Part shown: positions 12,395 through 21,856 of the stretch, one piece after another
Layout of the letters: each line of letters begins with the position of its first letter
Numbering within the stretch: position 1 is the first letter of the stretch
Source: Erigeron canadensis
Taxonomy: Eukaryota; Streptophyta; Magnoliopsida; Asterales; Asteraceae
Direction of reading: 5' to 3'
Assembly: GCF_010389155.1 (NCBI RefSeq)
Contig: NC_057765.1
Span: 28,894,980-28,958,979 of the forward strand
Length of the DNA stretch: 64,000 nt
Translations under genes and position numbers: made by a program
Notes under the pieces: model-generated
Database searches by the model: none
Told to the model about the DNA's origin: nothing
The model's input: the letters and a program-made list of their open reading frames with translations, nothing else

Positions 12395-12630
12395 TAGTTC
12401 ATCTTGGTTTTGATTAGTTCATCTTGGTTCTAAACTGTAACTAACGGGCGTTAAAAACTAACGGATCTTTTAGTTCATCTTGGTTCTGATTAGTTCATCT
12501 TGGTTGTGAACTGTAACTAACGGGCATTAAAAATTAACAGATCTTTTAGTTCATCTTGGTTGTGAACTGTAACTAACAGGCGTTAAAAATTAACGGATCT
12601 TGGTTCTAATTAGTTCATCTTGGTTCTGAT
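12395..12630. repeat. minisatellite in solo LTR B
   Basis: Imperfect copies of TTAGTTCATCTTGGTTCTGA alternate with copies of CTGTAACTAACGGGCGTTAA. At least seven copies of the first motif fall within about 235 bases. Confidence 0.7.
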
Positions 12631-13282
12631 CTATTGTCAAGAATAGTCCTCAAAATTAACGACCGTTAAAACCTGCTCAATTTCGACCCAAAATGCACCC
12701 AAGCTTCATTTTGACCTCAAAATCAATTAGGAGACACTTCCTAACTCGTTTCCAAGCATAATTGAACATAACCCACAACATAAAGTCGACCTATAACATC
12801 TAATCTTGTCCAAATTCGTTCTTGACCCAAATAAAAACCCTAGGAAACCTTAATTCGACTCAAAAATCGTTTTGACCATTTTGGAAGACAATAATCATGT
12901 TACCAACTCATTTTGGACAAAACCCATCATCAAAAACTCTTTCATTTCACAATCCAAGACCAATTCATACCCAATTTCATCCAAAACCCTAATTTTGACT
13001 TCAAGAACCCATTTTGACCCAAGAATGACTAAGGATACTTAGATTTGATCAAGAAATGATATTAACAACATAAAATGATGAATTTGAGTTAAAAATTACT
13101 TACCAAAAATCTTTCCAAGATGCCAAATCTGGATTTTGAAGCTAAAATGGAAGTTCTTGCACTTGAAAATACCCAAATTTTTGATATGTGAAGAAGATTA
13201 TGGTGCTAACAATGATTCCTACACAAATCTTATTTGAAACTAAAATTTTGGTGCAAGAAATTTAGAGAGAGAGTGAGAAATA

Positions 13283-13305
13283 AGTGTGTGTGTGTGTGTG
13301 TGTGT
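13283..13305. repeat. (GT)n microsatellite
   Basis: About eleven GT dinucleotides in a row, inside solo LTR B and next to a GA-rich tract. Confidence 0.9.
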
Positions 13306-14613
13306 TTTCTTTTGGTGTTCTTGCATTTTTGTAGAGAGAGAAGATGGATAAAAAAAATGAAATGAATGGATGGGGAGAAGGGAAGAATAAGGTGGGGGAT
13401 AAGTTGGGTCATGGGTCTTGGGTATACCCATGGGTAGGATCCATATTCATTTCCACTAGAAATTTTTAAATGTCATCTAACAAAAGTCTATTTGCACTAA
13501 CTAATAACCTCAATTAGCACATAAATTCAAGTTAAATCACAAAATTGGCCCATATCAACACATTGAAATTTAATAGCTAACTAAATTGTTAGTCAAATTG
13601 TACACGTAGTCAAAAAGGTCAAAATGCACAATTGTTACAAGATTCTTCTCACTGCGGCACAGTGGGAAGGGTCAGACCCCACTGCGGCGCAGTGGCATTG
13701 ATCCGTAAGTTCATTTTAGGAGTATGACCTATCGTTGGAATCGTGAGAGAGTCTACTTTATCATTGTATAATCCTTATAGCTTGAATCCACTGCCATTTT
13801 CAAAAATGATATGATAAAGTGTCCTTGTTCATATTCGGTTGAACCAATAAGACACTTTAGGGTTTTGACGTAACCGAGTTAAGTCCCAATTGTCCTCTAA
13901 GGTTGATTTTCTCTTCTAAAACCTATATAGGGTTTGACACGTGATTTGTAATGTATATGTTTTTAGGTGGTGCACGCTAAGCGATTGTTGGACGTTATAA
14001 CTCGATTATGACTTGTACTTAGCTTGCATATCCAATCAAGGTGAGTTTCGTAAACCTCTCCCTACTCAATTGAGATTCGGGCTGAAAAGTGTACGCATAC
14101 ATGTTTGTTTTGACTATTTGGTTGATTTGATTGACGACTTATTGATTGTATGATTGATCGTTTGATTGAGACATGGTTTTGATTGATTACCTAACGGTTG
14201 ATGACTTGATGGACACACTTATGATATGCATTATGACATTCGTAAACATATGGTGCATGGGTTGATATTGACATTACTCGTGTTCATTCATTACACGTAA
14301 TTGTTGTGCAACGTATACTTATATGTCATTTGGTTGAATATGCATACGATGTTGGATTATGTGATGTGATTAGGATAGTTGTACATACATGGAAGACGAT
14401 GATACATTTAATGAGTTGGAGATGTGGTGGGAAGGCTGCAGGTGACCCTATATATAAGCATCAAAGATTCCTTAAATGTAAAGTCGTATGAAATGTATGT
14501 TCATGGTGGTTTGGATGATTTGTGGTACGATGGATTTGTGAACGTTATATGGAGCATTATTCATTATATAAGTCGCAACGTTATATGGCGCATTATTCAT
14601 CATATAAGTCGCA

Positions 14614-14880
14614 ACGTTATGGGTATCTTTATACTCACGTTATGGGTATCTTTATACTCACGTTATGGATTGTTGAATCCACGTTATGGGTATCTCTATA
14701 TCCACGTTATGGGTATCTTTATACTCACGTTATGGATTGTTGAATCCACTTTATGGGTATCTCTATATCCACGTTATGGGTATCTTTATATTCACGTTAT
14801 GGATTGTTGAATCCACGTTATGGGTATCTCTATATCCACGTTATGGGTATCTTTATATCCACGTTATGGGTTGTTGAGCC
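14614..14880. repeat. higher-order tandem array, 4 x 67 bp
   Basis: Four consecutive units start at 14614, 14681, 14748 and 14815 (67, 67, 67 and 66 bases). Each unit consists of three sub-repeats of 23, 23 and 21 bases, all starting ACGTTATGG: two of the type GGTATCTTTATACTC and one ending ATTGTTGAATCC. The open frames here (14424-14877) simply translate the repeat and are not genes. Confidence 0.9.
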
Positions 14881-15364
14881 ACGTTATTGAACGTTGCTAA
14901 TCATTATATGAATCGTTGTTGTTAAACGTTGATTGTATTGATATTGTGCTAACGTGAAACCTTTTAGGGTTTCCTTGCAACGTGACTAGGTATTCTAATC
15001 CTCGTATATCGTTAATGGTTGATATCCTGACACACTTATTTCCTGTTACTTGTCCCTACGAACTCACCAACTTTATGTTGACCTGTTTTAGTACACTTTT
15101 CAGGTGAACAGGTTAGCTCAAAGATGTATTGGATGATTGATTGCTTGATTATGCTAGAATTGGATTTGGACTCTTCTTGGATCCATGATTCATCATTCCC
15201 GATTAGGGTTTATGCTTAGATGTGATCCGGTTACTTGTACTATTGAATGGTTCGTATGGATTTACTTGATCCTTTTATGCATTTAGTTTTACTCTACATA
15301 ATTTCCATGTCGCGTTGTGCTTTTCTCGTGATACCCCATGATTCCGCCTTGTTGGGGTGTTACA

Positions 15365-17127
15365 CGTGCCTTAGAAGTGTGTAGGCTTATGCTTTGATTC
15401 GGTTCAAAACTGTCTGATTACACTAGACATTAGTATTGCTGTTTTGGGTATGAGTTGGAACATGAAAGAGGTATACGTATTCAATAAAGCCATCATTGAA
15501 ATATTTGTTTATGGCTAAAGTTTCTCATTGACATGATTTAATTTTCCTAACTGTAAGGGGAGATGTTCCCAACATTAGGGAAAGTGGAAAGCAGCTAAAG
15601 AAGTAAGAATGAATTATCAAAGATCCTCACATCAATGAATATAAGTTTAAAAAAATTTTGTGGGATAATTCATTCAGAATATTTAGTAATTATTGCCAGC
15701 AATGTAAACTGACCAAAAAGCTGTTTATGCTCCGATTGATAATGAGTGATAGAAAAGTCGATTCCAAAATAAAAGCCTCGAAATAAAAGGAGCATAAAAT
15801 TTAGATGGTTAAAGTCGAGGTACAAAGACCCCAAAAGAGACTCATGATGAGAAACTAGACATGGAGTTTTTTGAGAAACCCCGGGTACTTGGAAATAATG
15901 AGATCTCAATGAGTTGTGACATGTCTAGAGAATTGTGGAATCAAAAAGTAAATAAAAGCGACGTCGAGATTGATTGAATATGATAGCGCTAAGAGTATGA
16001 ATAATGTAAGGATCTTGAAAGCATGCATGCACATAAATTGATATGTTATGAATGATTGGCCAAGATGAAAAGACGTTAGTAGTTTGGGACATGAAGTCCA
16101 AACACTTGAAAGTGCAAAAATTATATGGTGGAAGCAACTAAATTAAAAGTCTAGCAAAATGAGAAAGTATTGATTCGCGTCTAGTATATAAAAATAGAGC
16201 TCATTTGAAATTGAGATTCCATGAGGGATATAAAATGCATGAAGCATGTCTCGTGATTAAAAACGATTGAAACACGTGTGAAAAATTCTCGAGAATATTG
16301 TTTGTCGTTGAAATTTATAAAGAAATCCAGATTTGAATATGATATAAATTTCATGCAATTTTGATGATTTGAATATCGATGTAAATCTAAGGGAGTGTCC
16401 AATGGTGATTGAATTAATGAATGGGAGATGAAAGACAAGGTTTGTCGATTTATGAATTTAATATCTTAAGAATGAATCAATGTACATCACAAATAAGAGA
16501 GAAAGATAATAAATATACTGATATTGATAATAAATGACGCTCATGATTATGAGGTCAGTCACATGATGCTTAAATTGCCCCTTTTATGAATTTTTAGATA
16601 ATGATCACATTATTGGTTTAGAAGTGTCGTCATTGAAACACTAATTATTCTCGTAGTTCAAACATGGATTATACATCATTTACCTTGAGTTTATTGGCAA
16701 TGTGTAACTTGTGAAGTATGAGGATGTACTTAAATGAGATGCATGATGTATTACTAATCCTCAAACATGGTATGTGAATATATGTGAAGAGAATAATATT
16801 TGAGGATTTCATTTTTACGAGAAGCAATGGAATTTATATTGTTAAGACACTTCATATGTCATGCATTGAAAACATTTGGTAATAATGAGAATTTTTAAGT
16901 GATGTGATCATGAGGGGGAGAAGATATGCGTTGCACTCTTTTTCCCTTGAGCAAGGCTTTGTCCCACTGGGTTTTCCTGTCAAGGTTTTTAACGAGGCAA
17001 CATCCCCAAGCATACCAAAAGAATTATGTACTCTTTTCCATTCACTAAAATTTTGTCCCATTGGGTTTTATCTAGTAAGGTTTTAACAAGACATAATGTC
17101 TTCAATTGATGGACATCCAAGGGGGAG
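15365..17127. other. copia interior remnant up to the polypurine tract
   Basis: No intact coding sequence. The last 220 bases (from about 16910) carry copia-type 3' untranslated text, GTTGCACTCTTTTTCCCTT and two TTTGTCCCA/TGGGTTTT motifs, and end in the polypurine tract AAGGGGGAG (17119-17127). Farther left nothing could be assigned. Confidence 0.55.
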
Positions 17128-17339
17128 TGTTATGGACTTATGGATAAATATGGAATGGATGTCCATACCTATTTACTAGATATTTAGAGATCTTATACTT
17201 TATTAGATGATTGCTTTCTTGGAGGAAAATCTATTGTTGTAATATATATACATATATTCATGAGATTAATGAGATAAAGATTCATTCTCCTCTATCTTTT
17301 GTTCTTGTTTATTGTTCCTTATTTTACAGTTTTACAACA
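17128..17339 (+). repeat. 3' LTR of the decayed copia element
   Basis: It starts TGTTATGG directly after the polypurine tract and is the partner of 5682-5884. The right border is set where similarity ends (ACAACA) and the CACTA sequence resumes. Confidence 0.7.
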
Positions 17340-17348
17340 ATATAACTA

Positions 17349-17487
17349 AAAATTTACACTTTTTAGTGTGAACTTTCATAATTATTTTGTAACACCTCAT
17401 TTGTTCACGCTAACTTTTTAGTTACCGTGGACAAATTAGGTGTTACAAAATAATTATGGAAGTCCACACTAAAAAGTGTGAACTTTT
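17349..17487. repeat. foldback in the right end of the CACTA element
   Basis: Two arms of about 54 bases (17349-17402 and 17433-17487) are inverted copies of each other with a few mismatches, and share TAATTATTTTGTAACACCT. The loop is about 30 bases. Within each arm ACACTTTTTAGTGTG is itself near-palindromic. It lies in the subterminal zone, where CACTA transposases usually bind repeated motifs. Confidence 0.8.
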
Positions 17488-17605
17488 GGAGAAATTTCTA
17501 CACGCTTTTGTTTCTATATATTTTTACACACAAAAAAACGTGACAAAAGTTTTAATTTGTTCACACTCAATAAAAGTGTAAACAAATGCACTATTATTTG
17601 TAGTG

Positions 17606-17735
17606 GGGAAACCAAACTCTCGACATACTCGATCCCGCAATGTCTCCTTTGAAAATAGCTAGGCCTTGCAGAAATGTTTATCACTTTAATCGATCTTGAA
17701 CCTGTGTCATAGATCACGAGTTGTTGGAATGAACT
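17606..17735 (-). pseudogene. F-box/FBA pseudogene 3, C-terminal piece
   Basis: Read on the minus strand, this encodes FQQLVIYDTGSRSIKVINIS, then RRHCGIEYVESLVSP, colinear with the C-termini of F-box copies 1 and 2. It is bounded on the right by the SIRE 5' LTR (GAACT target duplication at 17731-17735) and on the left by the CACTA end. The open frame that crosses into the CACTA sequence (17514-17780) is an artefact of the insertion. Confidence 0.8.
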
Positions 17736-18389
17736 TGTTAAGTCTGGAATTCGCTGAAGGAGACTTGAAAATTGAAACATGTCGTCAGCAAGTCTCCTAA
17801 CAATTTGTCAGCAGACGAAGAGACATCTTTAGCGGGATGCATGCTGAGCTAGCTTGTCTTGGCGGGAAATTTTCAAACTAGACAAAGACAAAAAGGACAC
17901 ATGGTGGTTAACTAACTGTAATTTGCCCTGAATGGTAAATGTACATGTTGGGACCAAAGCAAGGGTTCTCTCTCTTTCTTACCCGATTTGGTATAGAAGA
18001 CAATAGGCACATGATTCAAGTACCATGAGCCAATTGGAAATCGACAACCACCATAAAGTCACAATCAAAGCAGGCTGCGTTGACTCAAGTCTTCCCCTAT
18101 ATAAAGCATCACAGCCTCATTGTTTCAAGAGCGTCTAGCCTTCAAAAGTGTGTAATTGCTTATGTTTTTCTTATCTTCCTAGACTAAGCAATTATCTGTG
18201 TGCTTTTGTATTCTTGTAAGTCAAGTGTAAGATCAACCATGTATTCATCGTTTAATCAATGATACATATGATTATCCTTGCATTGATGTATTGCAATTGA
18301 ACTTAACATTGTTCTTGTTGTTTACTTTCTTGCTTATTTTCTGTCTTGTATTCTAAATTAAACATAAGTTGTGCAATCGTGGACCATCA
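17736..18389 (+). repeat. 5' LTR of the SIRE element
   Basis: 654 bases, beginning TGTTAAGTCTGGAATTC and ending GTGGACCATCA. Against the well-read 3' LTR (43848-44502) I count about nine substitutions and one indel, roughly 1.4 percent, so the insertion is young. It holds a TATA box at 18098-18105 and near-inverted arms GGAGACTTG and CAAGTCTCC in its first 70 bases. Confidence 0.92.
18098..18105 (+). promoter_or_regulatory. TATA box of the SIRE 5' LTR promoter
   Basis: TATATAAA lies about 290 bases before the LTR end, in GC-richer surroundings (CTTCCCC upstream). A W-box-like GTTGACTC sits about 20 bases upstream. Transcription would start near 18130, giving an R/U5 of about 260 bases and a leader of about 375 bases before the gag ATG. 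The same box is at 44210-44217 in the 3' LTR. Confidence 0.65.
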
Positions 18390-18391
18390 AG

Positions 18392-18403
18392 TGGTATCAG
18401 AGC
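18392..18403 (+). other. primer-binding site, initiator Met-tRNA type
   Basis: TGGTATCAGAGC follows the LTR end after two bases. This is the standard plant Ty1/copia site complementary to the 3' end of initiator tRNA-Met, where minus-strand DNA synthesis starts. Confidence 0.95.
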
Positions 18404-18505
18404 CACCGTTCCTAAATCATTGGAACAAGATCTGTTTGCCTTCTTTTGTTTACACTTAAAATTTCTGTTCTTTAATTCCTCTTAAATTTCTTTTTAACAA
18501 GAACC

Positions 18506-21500
18506 ATGTCTTCTGTTCCCAGCCTTGTGAACACACGTGACTTTGGTTACGTGTCAACACCTCCTAAGTTGGAGCCCAAAGATTTTGGGTCTTGGAAGGA
18601 GAGAATGCTTCTTCACATCGCTGGTGTGGAACCCTATTTAATGACAATATTAAATGAGGGTCCATATGTGCCGATGTACGTCCAAAGGACTCCAGGAGCT
18701 ACACCTGAAGCTCCTGAAATAGTCACTGACCTGGTTAAACCAGAGGTCCAATGGACTGATGAAGAAAGAAAGCTGGTAAATCTTGATGCCAGACTTAAAA
18801 ACATGATTATAGTGACTCTTCCTACTGAAATCATGAAACTGGTCATAAAGTATCCCTCCTCAAAGGAAGTATGGGATAGACTTGTCAGCACATATGAAGG
18901 CTCTGCTGACCTCATTAAAATCAAGAAAATTGATTTAAAAAGAGCCTATGAAAATTTCTTCTCTCTTCCCGATGAAAGTCTTGAGAGCACCTACACTCGC
19001 TTTAAAGGATTGCTCAATGATATGACAAATGTTGGCATTACCCATGATAACTTTGAGGTATGTCACAAATTCATTGATTCTCTTCCACTTAAGTGGCAAA
19101 ACTTAAGACAAACTCTTCGTACGACGAAGAAAATCCAAGACTTTGATCTTGAAGAACTTTTTGGTACTCTTCAATTTGAAGAAAGAGCATTGGCTCAAAA
19201 TATTCGAGCTTCTGCTGATGCCAAAAGGCATGCTGGCTCTTCCTCCTCTTCTGTCAGCATCTCTTCTCATCCTATTTCTGATCCAGTTGCTCTTGTCTCT
19301 ACTGAGCCCATCGATCTCTATGATGGTGCCAGTACCTCAAATCTTCCAGCATCAATTCAGACTCTCATTAATGAGCTGGATGATGAAGAAAAACAAGAAA
19401 TGTTTAATGACTTCATGGGCTTTGCCCTGGTCGCTGGAAGAAAATACTCTAAAAGGTGGAATAATCGAAAAACGATTACTCCCCTCAAACCTCCTGTTGA
19501 TAAATCACAGGAAGAATGCTGGAGGTGTGGCAGGAAAGGTCACTATCAGAAGGAGTGTAGAGTCTCCTTGCCTAATCCTGCTGCCTCCAAAACTAATCCT
19601 CCCAAATTTGCTGATGATTATAGGAACAAATATTATCAGCTGAAGGCCAAGGTTGCTGAAATAGAGGATAAAGTCCCAGCAAAAGGATTGATTGCTGAGG
19701 AACATGATTGGGCTGACTCAGATGATTCTGATGATGACGATTATGTTGATGCTATGTGCCTTATGGCACTTGCTGACAGTGATGCTCTGACCAAGGATCA
19801 AGTCTCCTCAAGTCAGTGGGTGAACGTCACTGTTAAAAAGGTACACTCTCTTCTTTCTCCTTCAAGTCAAGACAAGACCAAAATCATTGAGTCTTTGTCT
19901 TGTGATCTTCAGTTCGTAGAAAGTCTACGTGTTGAACTTCAATCCAAACTTAACTCTGCTGGAGTAGAGTTGAGTGAAAAATCTGAAAAACTTATGAAAT
20001 TGAAGAATGTTCATGTTGAACTTCAATCTCATGAGTTGATAACTCAAAAACTTCAACTTGAGAATGAATCTCTCAAGGCTGAAGTTTCTAATCTAAAGAA
20101 GATTGTGACCTCCTGGTCAAAGGCTTCTAAATTCCATCATCAATGCTTGAGCGAACAAGTTCCTGCTCAAGTACAAGCAGTAATTGGTGGCAACTTTGAT
20201 GTTGCTGCCTCCATTGCTGACTCCTTTAAAGATGATGTAAAGCCTGAAGTATCCATTCCTCCACCTTGTTCGTCTTCCATCTCACTTGATGAAATGAAGA
20301 AGTGGTATTTTGTCAAAGGACAAAATGACTATCATGCTGAGATGGACACCAAAGCTTCAGCACCTTCTAGTGATCCCTCTTCTCAAAATGCTAAAAGTAC
20401 CAGTACTTCTACCAGTACTTTTAACATGTTCTCTCATCTCCCTATTGTTGGCATGTTGCCACATGAAGGGAGAGTTCAATATTCTCCTCCAAGAACCTTC
20501 AAAGGAGATATCTCAAGCGATGGGTATGTACCTATTGCTCCTCAGCCTCTATCTCCAAAAGGTGCTGAACCTTTCAAAAGAAGCACCATTGCTGCTCCAT
20601 ATGACTATGGTATCCCTCAGCAGGACCATCATGTCAGTCAGCAAATTTCTGGTGCTAAATCTTCTCAACTTGAACCTTCTCATACAAATTCTATGATAGA
20701 ACAAATAAATAGAAGGGTCAGGTTCGCTGATGAAAGACACCAGCAGATACCTCCCACAAAGAGTGTACATGCTGATGTTGTATCTCATTCCTTACCCTCA
20801 AAATCAAATCTAAGGCATGTCACACAAAAAAAGGGAAAACAGCCTTCTCTGAATAAATCGGACACTCCTCCACGAGGACACTTCCCTCATCAGCAGGTAA
20901 GGCTTATAACTCCTCAGCGAGGATGCTTGCCTCATCAGCAAACAAGGTCTATTACTCCTCAAAGAGGACATGTGCCCTCTCAGCACTATCAATCATCTAT
21001 TTCCAACAAGGAGTATCTACCTCATAGGCAAATGAGGTCGATCACTCCAAAGCGTCAAGTCAGATCCACTACTCCTATTCGTGAGAATCTGCCTCAGCAG
21101 GGTTCCTCTTCTTCTCAGCCTACTGGGAAGCAAGCTTGGACCATGATCAGAGGACATTTGCCTCCTCAAAATCATAATACTGACTCCATACTTGGTCCAG
21201 TTCCTCAAATGCCCCGTCCTATGCTTAGACAAAGGAATAAGTCCAAATCCAAGCAAAAGAGCATGGCTTCCTCTTCTCCTCAAATAAATGAACTCACTCA
21301 GCGAGTGAATGATCTTTCATCTCAACTGAGGGATTTTCTCATTCAAAGTCAAGGCAATTCCTCTGACAATAAATGCTATCTCTGTAGCAGTAGAGGACAT
21401 GTTGCTTCTGAATGTGTTCTATTCTGTCCTAAAGATGCTCCAATAGTTGTATGTGAACCTAAATTCCCTACAGCTGCTGAAACATCCTCCTTTTTTAACA

Positions 21501-21856
21501 GGATCAGTGAGAACTTCTCCATTGAACCTGTTATCAGTGACTCCTCCTCTGTCACTAATTCAAGTATTGCTGACTACATTGCTGCTCAGCGCATTGAAAT
21601 TCCCCATTCTCAAAGGGTTGTTTCTAATGCTTGGGGGCAACCCACGATGCTGGTTGAATTCAGTGCTCCTGAAGTTGTGAGCAGCTTTGCTTACCTTCAT
21701 AGCAATGAAACCAGCATCCTGCCCCCCAATGAAGAAAATCCTATCCCTTTCTTAGTAGGAAATCATCATACTCTGGTAGAGGCTCTCTCTGTAGAGCCAA
21801 CTTCCTCCACTGAAATTCCTCCAGAGAATCCTGCTGACATAGGTTTGGATGAATAA
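18506..21856 (+). CDS. gag: gag polyprotein of the SIRE element (1,116 residues)
   Basis: This is the structural protein that packages element RNA in cytoplasmic particles. The first 250 residues are a UBN2/copia-type gag domain (YPSSKEVWDRLVSTYEG; RFKGLLNDMTNVGI). There are two CCHC zinc knuckles of the form C-x2-C-x4-H-x4-C, at residues about 338-351 (CWRCGRKGHYQKEC) and about 957-970 (CYLCSSRGHVASEC). Between them lie an acidic patch (DSDDSDDDD), a coiled-coil-like Leu/Glu-rich stretch (about 475-540) and a basic repeat region (about 785-870) built on ITPQRG-x-LPHQQ. The size is about three times a usual copia gag and fits the enlarged gag of the SIRE lineage. ATG at 18506 is preceded by AACAAGAACC, a good plant context. 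The stop TAA overlaps the pol ATG. This copy is open throughout. Confidence 0.9.
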   Translation: MSSVPSLVNTRDFGYVSTPPKLEPKDFGSWKERMLLHIAGVEPYLMTILNEGPYVPMYVQRTPGATPEAPEIVTDLVKPEVQWTDEERKLVNLDARLKNMIIVTLPTEIMKLVIKYPSSKEVWDRLVSTYEGSADLIKIKKIDLKRAYENFFSLPDESLESTYTRFKGLLNDMTNVGITHDNFEVCHKFIDSLPLKWQNLRQTLRTTKKIQDFDLEELFGTLQFEERALAQNIRASADAKRHAGSSSSSVSISSHPISDPVALVSTEPIDLYDGASTSNLPASIQTLINELDDEEKQEMFNDFMGFALVAGRKYSKRWNNRKTITPLKPPVDKSQEECWRCGRKGHYQKECRVSLPNPAASKTNPPKFADDYRNKYYQLKAKVAEIEDKVPAKGLIAEEHDWADSDDSDDDDYVDAMCLMALADSDALTKDQVSSSQWVNVTVKKVHSLLSPSSQDKTKIIESLSCDLQFVESLRVELQSKLNSAGVELSEKSEKLMKLKNVHVELQSHELITQKLQLENESLKAEVSNLKKIVTSWSKASKFHHQCLSEQVPAQVQAVIGGNFDVAASIADSFKDDVKPEVSIPPPCSSSISLDEMKKWYFVKGQNDYHAEMDTKASAPSSDPSSQNAKSTSTSTSTFNMFSHLPIVGMLPHEGRVQYSPPRTFKGDISSDGYVPIAPQPLSPKGAEPFKRSTIAAPYDYGIPQQDHHVSQQISGAKSSQLEPSHTNSMIEQINRRVRFADERHQQIPPTKSVHADVVSHSLPSKSNLRHVTQKKGKQPSLNKSDTPPRGHFPHQQVRLITPQRGCLPHQQTRSITPQRGHVPSQHYQSSISNKEYLPHRQMRSITPKRQVRSTTPIRENLPQQGSSSSQPTGKQAWTMIRGHLPPQNHNTDSILGPVPQMPRPMLRQRNKSKSKQKSMASSSPQINELTQRVNDLSSQLRDFLIQSQGNSSDNKCYLCSSRGHVASECVLFCPKDAPIVVCEPKFPTAAETSSFFNRISENFSIEPVISDSSSVTNSSIADYIAAQRIEIPHSQRVVSNAWGQPTMLVEFSAPEVVSSFAYLHSNETSILPPNEENPIPFLVGNHHTLVEALSVEPTSSTEIPPENPADIGLDE

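Larger units (their letters stand above)
11389..13639 (+). mobile_element. solo LTR B inserted in solo LTR A
   Basis: It begins TGTAACACCCCGAG at 11389 and ends CAATTGTTACA at 13639, flanked on both sides by the perfect 5-bp target duplication AGATT (11384-11388 and 13640-13644). It belongs to the same family as LTR A but lies in the opposite orientation. It contains no ORF with family resemblance. The open frames at 13230-13431 cover a CT-rich and (GT)n tract. Internal repeats built on TAGTTCATCTTGGTT lie at 12395-12630. Confidence 0.75.
10589..15364 (-). mobile_element. solo LTR A (about 2.5 kb without its insertion)
   Basis: The ends read TGTAACA at 10589 and TGTTACA up to 15364, flanked by CGTGA and CGTGC, a 4-of-5 match to a target duplication. 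No coding region or second copy of the ends is present, so this looks like an LTR left after recombination, of a Ty3-type element with long LTRs (the superfamily is inferred from the TGTAACACCCC end and the size). Read on the minus strand it starts TGTAACACCCC and aligns in segments with solo LTR B: the stretch at 14391-14450 is the reverse complement of that near 12050. LTR B is inserted in it at 11389. It also contains an ATC microsatellite (10947-10970), a perfect palindrome with arms CCACTGCG and CGCAGTGG (13679-13695) and the 67-bp tandem array at 14614. Confidence 0.65.
5682..17339 (+). mobile_element. decayed Ty1/copia element with nested insertions
   Basis: Two direct repeats of about 205 bases, 5682-5884 and 17128-17339, start TGTTATG and share long identical stretches (AATATGGAATGGATGTCC; CATATATTCATGAGATTAAT). 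The second is preceded by a typical copia polypurine tract, AAGGGGGAG (17119-17127). Just before it (16910-17090) is the familiar copia 3' untranslated text with repeated TTTGTCCCA-TGGGTTTT and AAGGTTTTTAACGAGGCAAC. Flanking bases GTATA and ATATA may be a worn target duplication. No gag or pol motif is readable in the interior, and no primer-binding site follows the 5' LTR. The interior outside the nested elements is 5885-6844, 9089-10588 and 15365-17127. Confidence 0.7.
5579..17605. mobile_element. CACTA-type element (small, expanded by nested insertions)
   Basis: The left end reads CACTACAAATAAT and the right end ATTATTTGTAGTG, a perfect 13-bp terminal inverted repeat with the CACTA signature. 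Looser inverted similarity continues inward for about 100 bases (GTGTGAACAAATTAAAA, then ATATAGAAA). Removing the copia insertion leaves about 370 bases (5579-5681 plus 17340-17605), so the element was a non-autonomous, MITE-sized CACTA derivative with no transposase of its own. It lies seven codons before the stop of F-box 3. The expected 3-bp target duplication is not clean (GAA on the left, GGG on the right). The alternative, a large CACTA element carrying cargo, is less likely because the copia LTRs account for the interior. Confidence 0.65.

Noticed and set aside
14424..14877. Three overlapping ORFs encoding repeats of GYLYTHVMGIFILTLW type
   Set aside because: They are translations of the 67-bp tandem array, open only because the repeat lacks stops.
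5579..17605. A 12-kb autonomous CACTA transposon carrying captured genes
   Set aside because: No transposase was found, and a pair of copia LTRs with a polypurine tract accounts for nearly all of the interior.
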